From positions 1 through 32,564 of the IMG/VR virus record IMGVR_UViG_3300010368_000049: a stretch of DNA of 32,564 bases. One strand, given 5' to 3'. Positions within the stretch are counted from its first letter, which is position 1. Each line of letters begins with the position of its first letter. The position numbers and the translations under genes were made by a program. The notes beneath the pieces were generated by a model that was not told the origin of the DNA, ran no database searches, and saw only the letters and a list, made by a program, of their open reading frames with translations. The DNA is from a virus. This document shows, piece after piece, positions 27,549 to 32,564 of the stretch.

Positions 27549-29929
27549 TGGCTATCAATCTCCCCATTGTTTCTAAGTTTTATGACAAGGGTGTCAAGGA
27601 CGCTGAAGGATCTCTTGCCAAGCTCGGCAAGATAGCAGCTAACACAGCAAAAGTTGCTACGGCTGCCATCGCCGGAATTGCCGTTGGATCAGTAAAAGCT
27701 TTCGCCGACTTCGATGCAAAGATGAATCAGTCGCTTGCGATTATGGGCGATGTTTCAGAAGCGATGCGAACAGACATGGCCGATGCCGCCAGGACCGTTG
27801 CGAAAGAAACTACATTCTCCGCGGATCAAGCCGCTGAAGCATACTTCTTCTTAGCATCGGCAGGTTTGGACGCAGCAGCCTCAATCAAGGCAATGCCTCA
27901 AGTTGCAAAGTTTGCCCAGGCTGGAATGTTCGACATGGCACTTGCCACGGACCTTTTGACTGATGCACAATCAGCCTTGGGCATGGTTATAAAGAATGAT
28001 GCTAATAAAAACCTTGTAGAGATGACTCGTCTTTCCGATGTTTTGGTTCGTGCAAACACTTTAGCCAACGCATCTGTAGAGCAGTTCTCTACAGCCCTGA
28101 CAACTAAGGCCGGTGCTTCGCTTCGTCAGTTTGGCAAAGATGCCGAAGAAGGTGTTGCGGTTCTGGCCGCGTTGGCGGATCAAGGTATCAAGGGCGAGTT
28201 GGCTGGAACTAATCTGTCAATCGCAATGCGAGATCTGACGTCAAAGGCACTTGCTAATAAAGACGCCTTTGCAGCTGCCAACATTGCCGTATTCGACTCG
28301 TCCGGTGAAATGCGCAACATGGCTGACATTGTTGCGGATCTTGAAAATGCAACTTTGGGCATGAGTGATGCTCAAAAGAAGGCAACATTTACAACGCTAG
28401 GTTTTAGCGATAAGTCGATGGGCACTTTGGCCGCTCTGATGGGCACATCCGAAGCGATCCGTAATTATGAAACCGAGTTGAGATCCGCGTCGGGTTTTAC
28501 AGAAGATGTAGCTGGCAAGCAACTCGAAACCATGAGTGCCCAATTTGAACTCCTAAAGTCCAGGGTGATTGATGTTGGCCTCAGTATTGGATCTCAACTT
28601 GCTCCCGCACTTTTATCTATGGGCGATAAGCTCACACCTGTAATTGATAAAGCTGGACCTGCCTTAGTTGCGTTGTTCGTAGCACTTACCCCTGCAATCG
28701 AAGGCTTGCTAATGTTGCTGCCGCTTTTGATTACTGGCCTGGTTCCCATTATTGAGACGCTCGGCTTGATAATTCGAGATGTAGTGAATCCCGCTTTCCA
28801 AGCTATGTTTGAGTTCGTTGGAGGCAATGTTGCTACCGTTGCTACATTTGTGGGTGTTCTTGGAGCATTAGTTGGTGTGATCCAGCTTTGGACAAACGCA
28901 ACTAAAATTGCTGCTGCAGCTCAAGCAATCTTGACTGCTGTTATGGCCGTCGCCCCTCTTTACCTTTTGGCTGTCGCAGTTGCAGCCGTTGCCGCTGGAA
29001 TAGTTTACCTGGCAACTCAGACAACGTTCTTCCAGGATCTGTGGGCAACAGTAACTAAAGCGATTGGCGATGCCTGGAACTTCCTCTGGGAAAATGCCTT
29101 GAAACCAGTATTTGATGCAATCTCAACGGCGTTTACCTTCCTTTACGAAAAGGTTATCTTGCCGGTTGTCACCGCAATCTTTGTAATCATTGGATTATGG
29201 GCGGCATTGTTCCAATGGCTTTACGAAACTATTATCGAACCGATCCTGCGCGAAATTGGAATTGGATTTGAAAAGCTTTATGACAACGTAATTGAACCAG
29301 TAACCAAATTCATTGGTACAGCCATGGGCGTTGTTGGTGACGCTTTTGAAACCGCCTGGACAGACTTCATTAAGCCTGCACTTGGAGCTATTGGCGATGC
29401 ATTTAAATGGGTTTATGACAACATCATCAAGCCGGTAAGCGAGTGGATCAGCAGCACAATCGAAACATTAGGCGACGCGTTTAGAGATGTGTTCCAAGGG
29501 GTCAGCGATTTCATGCGCAATGTATTTGAAAAGCTTGTAGGCTTTATTAAGGTTCCGCTAAATCACATCATTGGATTTATCAACGATGTTATTGGTGCGC
29601 TAAATACGATTCAAGTTTCTATTCCTTCTTGGGTGCCGTTGGTTGGCGGTAAAACTTTTGGTATCAACATTCCTCGAATTCCTCGCCTTGCTAAAGGTGG
29701 TGTTGTCATGCCTCAACCCGGCGGCATCCTTGCCAACATCGGAGAAGGTGGACAACCCGAAGCAGTTATCCCTCTCGATCGTTTTGATGCGCTTGGATCA
29801 ACGACGAATAACTACAACATAAATGTAACTACCGGAGTTGCAACCGATCCTGTTTCCGTTGGTCGTGAAGTTGTCAACGCTATCAAGCGTTACGAGTCAA
29901 CTAACGGAAAGGTATTTGCGGGAGCATGA
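27548..29929 (+). CDS. tail tape measure protein
   Basis: The longest protein (793 residues), which sets tail length. Residues 40-330 are the TP901-type core (FDAKMNQSLAIMGDVS..., ETTFSADQAAEAYFFLASAG). Residues about 365-490 hold several hydrophobic segments. Residues about 510-630 contain repeated units of the form W-L/V-Y-E/D-x-x-I-x-P-V, such as FLYEKVILPV, WLYETIIEPI, KLYDNVIEPV and WVYDNIIKPV. The end has the usual ILANIGEGGQPEAVIPLDRF. At about 0.15 nm per residue the tail would be near 120 nm. It overlaps the hub gene by 4 bases. Confidence 0.95.
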   Translation: MAINLPIVSKFYDKGVKDAEGSLAKLGKIAANTAKVATAAIAGIAVGSVKAFADFDAKMNQSLAIMGDVSEAMRTDMADAARTVAKETTFSADQAAEAYFFLASAGLDAAASIKAMPQVAKFAQAGMFDMALATDLLTDAQSALGMVIKNDANKNLVEMTRLSDVLVRANTLANASVEQFSTALTTKAGASLRQFGKDAEEGVAVLAALADQGIKGELAGTNLSIAMRDLTSKALANKDAFAAANIAVFDSSGEMRNMADIVADLENATLGMSDAQKKATFTTLGFSDKSMGTLAALMGTSEAIRNYETELRSASGFTEDVAGKQLETMSAQFELLKSRVIDVGLSIGSQLAPALLSMGDKLTPVIDKAGPALVALFVALTPAIEGLLMLLPLLITGLVPIIETLGLIIRDVVNPAFQAMFEFVGGNVATVATFVGVLGALVGVIQLWTNATKIAAAAQAILTAVMAVAPLYLLAVAVAAVAAGIVYLATQTTFFQDLWATVTKAIGDAWNFLWENALKPVFDAISTAFTFLYEKVILPVVTAIFVIIGLWAALFQWLYETIIEPILREIGIGFEKLYDNVIEPVTKFIGTAMGVVGDAFETAWTDFIKPALGAIGDAFKWVYDNIIKPVSEWISSTIETLGDAFRDVFQGVSDFMRNVFEKLVGFIKVPLNHIIGFINDVIGALNTIQVSIPSWVPLVGGKTFGINIPRIPRLAKGGVVMPQPGGILANIGEGGQPEAVIPLDRFDALGSTTNNYNINVTTGVATDPVSVGREVVNAIKRYESTNGKVFAGA

Positions 29930-31227
29930 GCGTAAAAGTAGAACTTGGTTTTACAGCGGCTGGAGCATCGGCCCCGTTCTTTACCCTGGATAGCGGATCT
30001 CTTGGCGTCCTTGACGATCCTTTGTCTCTTCTTGGTGGCGGCCAAGTTTTGGTAGATGTGAGTCCATACGTAAGAGAGTTCAATACTAGTCGCGGGAAAA
30101 CAAGGGAACTCGAAAGATTTCAAGCTGGCCAGGCTTCGGTATCGTTCAACAACAGTCAAAGAGTTTTTGATCCTACTTATGGGGCATCACCATACTTTGG
30201 CCAGATAGAACCGAGAAGGCAGATTGTTATTTCGGTTGATGATGTTATTCAATACGAAGGAACAATCGACGATTGGAACATAGGCTACGAACAGGGAGGT
30301 AATTCTGTTGCTGTTGCCGTTGCATTTGATGGCATTGCTAACTTAGCAAACATTACGCTCCAAGATTTCACACCTTCTGGATCTGTTTTAGAATCAAAGT
30401 TTTTCATTTTGGATGACGCTACTAAAGGCAAGCTTGATGATCCAGGATTCTTCCTTGCCGGAACAGATGGCACGGTTACGACTGGTCGAGCAATCAACTC
30501 CGCACTCGATAACATTGGATGGCCACAAAGTAAAAGAGATCTTGATACTGGTTTAGCTGTCGTCGAATCTAATCCGATTCCGAATGATACAACTGCTCTC
30601 GACTATTTGCAAAAGGTGGCAATTAGCGAACCAAGCGGAGTATTTATTTCCAAAACTGGATCTGTAAAGTTTATAGAGAGAAACGCTGGCCTGGTTGGTT
30701 TCAAACCATTATTTGCGGATGATGGCACCGGCATTCCTTACTCAATTGTTTCTGTAATCTTTGGAACAGAGCTTCTTTATAATGAAATTACGGTTAGCAA
30801 TTCTGTCACCGAAGCATCTGCAATCAACGAAACTTCGATTAGTCTTTACGGTAAAAGGGATGTAATCAGGGAAACGTATCTAAATTCTTTTGATCAGTTG
30901 GCACAACTCGCAGATTCATTAGTTGTCAAATTTGGTGAGCCAGAGTTCAGGTTTGAAATCATTGAAATAACTCTTGCTAATTTGGATGCAACACAAAGAG
31001 AGCAAGTTCTCAATTTAGAATTAGGCGATTTCGTTGAAGTCAAGTTTACACCTAATAACATACCGCCAGCGATCGAAAGATACGGCGAAGTTATTTCTAT
31101 GAAGTCAACGTTTGCTCCGGATCGGGAGGTCATGCAAATCGGCCTGCAGTCGGTTCAAGGCGCACTGATAGTATTAGATGAAGAAGCTTTTGGTAAGCTA
31201 GATTCACAGAGCGTTTTAGGATTCTAA
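29926..31227 (+). CDS. tail-tip / hub minor tail protein with repeated motif
   Basis: A 433-residue protein after the tape measure. Central strands (VSPYVREFNTSRGKTRELERFQAGQASVSF, then FDPTYGASPYFGQIEPRRQI) match distal-tail and hub proteins of siphoviruses. A short motif is present three times: FTLDSGSLGVLDDP (19-32), FILDDATKGKLDDP (about 160-173) and IVLDEEAFGKLDS (about 415-427), near the start, middle and end. It probably joins tube to fibres. It is the only large minor tail protein here, so it may combine Dit and Tal roles. Confidence 0.75.
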   Translation: MSVKVELGFTAAGASAPFFTLDSGSLGVLDDPLSLLGGGQVLVDVSPYVREFNTSRGKTRELERFQAGQASVSFNNSQRVFDPTYGASPYFGQIEPRRQIVISVDDVIQYEGTIDDWNIGYEQGGNSVAVAVAFDGIANLANITLQDFTPSGSVLESKFFILDDATKGKLDDPGFFLAGTDGTVTTGRAINSALDNIGWPQSKRDLDTGLAVVESNPIPNDTTALDYLQKVAISEPSGVFISKTGSVKFIERNAGLVGFKPLFADDGTGIPYSIVSVIFGTELLYNEITVSNSVTEASAINETSISLYGKRDVIRETYLNSFDQLAQLADSLVVKFGEPEFRFEIIEITLANLDATQREQVLNLELGDFVEVKFTPNNIPPAIERYGEVISMKSTFAPDREVMQIGLQSVQGALIVLDEEAFGKLDSQSVLGF

Positions 31228-31229
31228 AA
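31217..31229 (+). promoter_or_regulatory. possible leaderless promoter of the fibre genes
   Basis: TAGGAT (31217-31222) is seven bases before ATG 31230, and no Shine-Dalgarno is present. The box lies in the last codons of the hub gene. It may give the fibre array its own transcript. Confidence 0.35.
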
Positions 31230-31952
31230 ATGGCATTTATTGATTTCACAGCTGGCGAAGTGCTAACTGCCGCGCAGATGGATACGACATTCAGACAAAC
31301 TGTTATGCGGTTTGCAGACGCAAGCACAAGGGACACAGCACTTACTACTGTTCTCGCCGAAGGCATGATTTGCTATCTAGATGATACCGATGAGATCCTA
31401 AAATACAATGGCGTAGCCTGGGAAAGTATTTCTAATCCAGGTGACATTACGGCTGTTACGGCCGGGACTGCATTGACTGGCGGCGGAAGCTCTGGTGATG
31501 TAACGCTAAATGTGGATCTCACCGCAGTTACAATTCCTACTTCACAAATCTCTGACTTGACTGCTTCCGCTACTGAACTGAACTATGTTGATGGAGTAAC
31601 TTCTTCGATCCAGGATCAAATTGATAATCCTGTAGCAACATTCATAACAGACGCAACCACAGCACGAACTTTGACATCTACGGATGCGGGAAAAACAATC
31701 CTGTTTACAAGTGCTTCAGCAACAGTAATCACGGTAAACGACAGCACGAATCTAGCTATCGGCGAAAGAGTAGACGTTATTGCGGACGGAGCAGGTGAAG
31801 TAACGGTTTTGGCAAGCACAGCAACTGTAGCTGGTGCTGGCACTTCAACAACATCAGGAAGCTTCACGATCGGTGGCCAATACTCTGCCGCCACTTTGCT
31901 TTGCGTTGGCACTGACAGTTATCGGCTAATTGGAAATGTAGCGGTGGTCTAA
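31230..31952 (+). CDS. tail fibre protein with fibre-shaft repeats
   Basis: A 240-residue protein. The N-terminus (FIDFTAGEVLTAAQMDTTFRQTVMRFADASTRDTAL) is the common base-attachment part of small phage fibres. The shaft follows: GTALTGGGSSGDVTLNVD and ATELNYVDGVTSSIQDQID are hallmarks of trimeric fibre repeats. The C-terminal half (GKTILFTSASATVITVNDSTNLAIGERVDVI) resembles small carbohydrate-binding beta folds. It is likely part of the receptor-binding apparatus. TAATG overlaps with the next gene. Confidence 0.82.
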   Translation: MAFIDFTAGEVLTAAQMDTTFRQTVMRFADASTRDTALTTVLAEGMICYLDDTDEILKYNGVAWESISNPGDITAVTAGTALTGGGSSGDVTLNVDLTAVTIPTSQISDLTASATELNYVDGVTSSIQDQIDNPVATFITDATTARTLTSTDAGKTILFTSASATVITVNDSTNLAIGERVDVIADGAGEVTVLASTATVAGAGTSTTSGSFTIGGQYSAATLLCVGTDSYRLIGNVAVV

Positions 31953-32536
31953 TGAGCCTTTTACTTCTGGGGATCCTGAACTCACAGGCGGCGGCTGGCG
32001 GTGCAGGTGCATACGACCTACTAGAAACAACAACATTAGGAAGCGACTCTGCGAGCGTAGTCTTTAGCAATTTGACAACAACCTACGGCAGCACCTACAA
32101 GCACTTGCAATTTAGGATTTCTGCCTATGCAACTGGTTCAACATTAGCTCCAACTTCTATGCAGGTCAGATTCAATAATGATTCAACTTCTGGCTCACAT
32201 AGAAGTCATCAGCTCAAAGGAGACGGAAGTTCTGTCATCAGTCGCACCCTTTCTCAAGATCAAGGTTATTTAAGAGATGCTTTGGCCGATGGGGATACTC
32301 TCGCACAGGCTTCTCCTGTGATTATGGACATTTTGGATTTTGCTGATACAAACAAAGCGATTGTCGCAAAGGCTTTTAGTGGTGCGACTCAGCAATTTGG
32401 TTCTGCGGTCAGTTTAGAAAGTCTTTTGCTTACCACAGGGGCAACAGCTCTAACGCAAGTAAGCTTCAACAGGCTATCTACAAACACTTATGGAGCTGGC
32501 TCACGCTTCTCACTATACGGAATCAAGGGTGCATAA
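31952..32536 (+). CDS. tail-fibre / appendage protein, paralogue of 59-562
   Basis: A 194-residue protein: after a short hydrophobic and Ala/Gly-rich start (LLLLGILNSQAAAGGAGA) comes YDLLETTTLGSDSASVVFSNL and TYKHLQFRISAY, a module frequent in marine and freshwater phage appendages, then Ser/Thr-rich strands and a final FSLYGIKGA. The same opening and closing patterns are seen in 59-562, in the fragment at 1-56 and in the start at 32536, so at least three copies stand in tandem. It probably forms part of the adsorption device. Confidence 0.75.
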   Translation: MSLLLLGILNSQAAAGGAGAYDLLETTTLGSDSASVVFSNLTTTYGSTYKHLQFRISAYATGSTLAPTSMQVRFNNDSTSGSHRSHQLKGDGSSVISRTLSQDQGYLRDALADGDTLAQASPVIMDILDFADTNKAIVAKAFSGATQQFGSAVSLESLLLTTGATALTQVSFNRLSTNTYGAGSRFSLYGIKGA

Positions 32537-32564
32537 TGGCTACACCTACATACACACTTATAGA
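32536..32564 (+). CDS. 5' end of another fibre paralogue (partial)
   Basis: ATG 32536 overlaps the preceding TAA and the frame is open to the end of the window. The visible residues ATPTYTLIE repeat the start of 59-562 (AYTLIE). The rest is outside. If the genome is circular, this gene would continue into the fragment at 1-56. Confidence 0.7.

Noticed and set aside
1-32564. Direct terminal repeat between the two window edges
   Set aside because: The edges are similar because they hold paralogous fibre genes, but they are not identical at any useful length, so no terminal redundancy can be claimed.
1-32564. Integrase, attachment site, CRISPR array, insertion sequence, toxin-antitoxin pair
   Set aside because: No product has the motifs of these systems and no regularly spaced repeats are seen; the module copies are promoter-like, not CRISPR.

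Overview
The window reads as almost all of one tailed-phage genome (siphovirus type, HK97-like head), very probably infecting a low- to mid-GC actinobacterium such as an aquatic Nanopelagicales/acI-type or related host. The host guess rests on two WhiB-family Fe-S regulators, an NrdH-type redoxin, GTG/TTG starts, visibly moderate GC, and several starts that look leaderless with a TANNNT -10 box 6-7 nt before the start codon. It is an inference. I see no integrase, excisionase, repressor, tRNA, CRISPR or insertion sequence, so a lytic lifestyle is the simplest reading.

Layout. 1-1088: end of the tail-fibre region (fibre paralogues, a small coiled-coil protein, a small beta-rich protein). 1136-2315: lysis (XhlA/holin-like protein, M23 endopeptidase, second holin candidate). 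2233-2861, minus strand: two WhiB-like regulators. 2890-5243: recombination (YqaJ exonuclease, ERF-like annealing protein, coiled-coil protein, HNH). 5336-7772: nucleotide metabolism (dNMP kinase, thymidylate-synthase-fold enzyme, dCMP deaminase, dUTPase/MazG-like protein). 7772-9499: replication (winged-helix initiator, SSB-like protein, RusA). 9585-14308: small genes, a C5 DNA methyltransferase, NrdH and a metallophosphoesterase. 14301-17323: FmdB-like protein, HNH, a structured non-coding stretch, TerS, a P-loop kinase and TerL. 17334-22861: portal, fused prohead protease, an island of three small genes, and major capsid protein. 22939-25171: two glycosyltransferases and a cytidylyltransferase inserted in the head operon. 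25176-32564: head-tail joining, tail tube, frameshifted tail chaperones, tape measure, hub and fibres.

The last gene (from 32536) and the fragment at bases 1-56 look like the two ends of one more fibre paralogue. The genome is therefore probably circular or permuted and was opened inside a tandem fibre array. No DNA polymerase or helicase is present, so the phage should rely on the host replisome recruited by its initiator.

The most unusual signals are: (1) a roughly 95-bp regulatory module of fixed geometry in three places (5237, 9493, 20854), with paired GTTATAAA-type boxes 11 bp apart, a TTTCGAAA palindrome and a GATAAT -10 box; (2) a thymidylate-synthase-fold enzyme with Asp at the position that normally holds the dUMP-reading Asn, beside a dNMP kinase and dCMP deaminase; (3) a glycosyltransferase-glycosyltransferase-cytidylyltransferase cassette between capsid and connector genes, with its own terminator and leaderless promoter; (4) strong local enrichment of GATC. 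There is no stretch over 300 bases without a gene; the longest gaps (14803-14958, 20772-20945, 21537-21700) are described.
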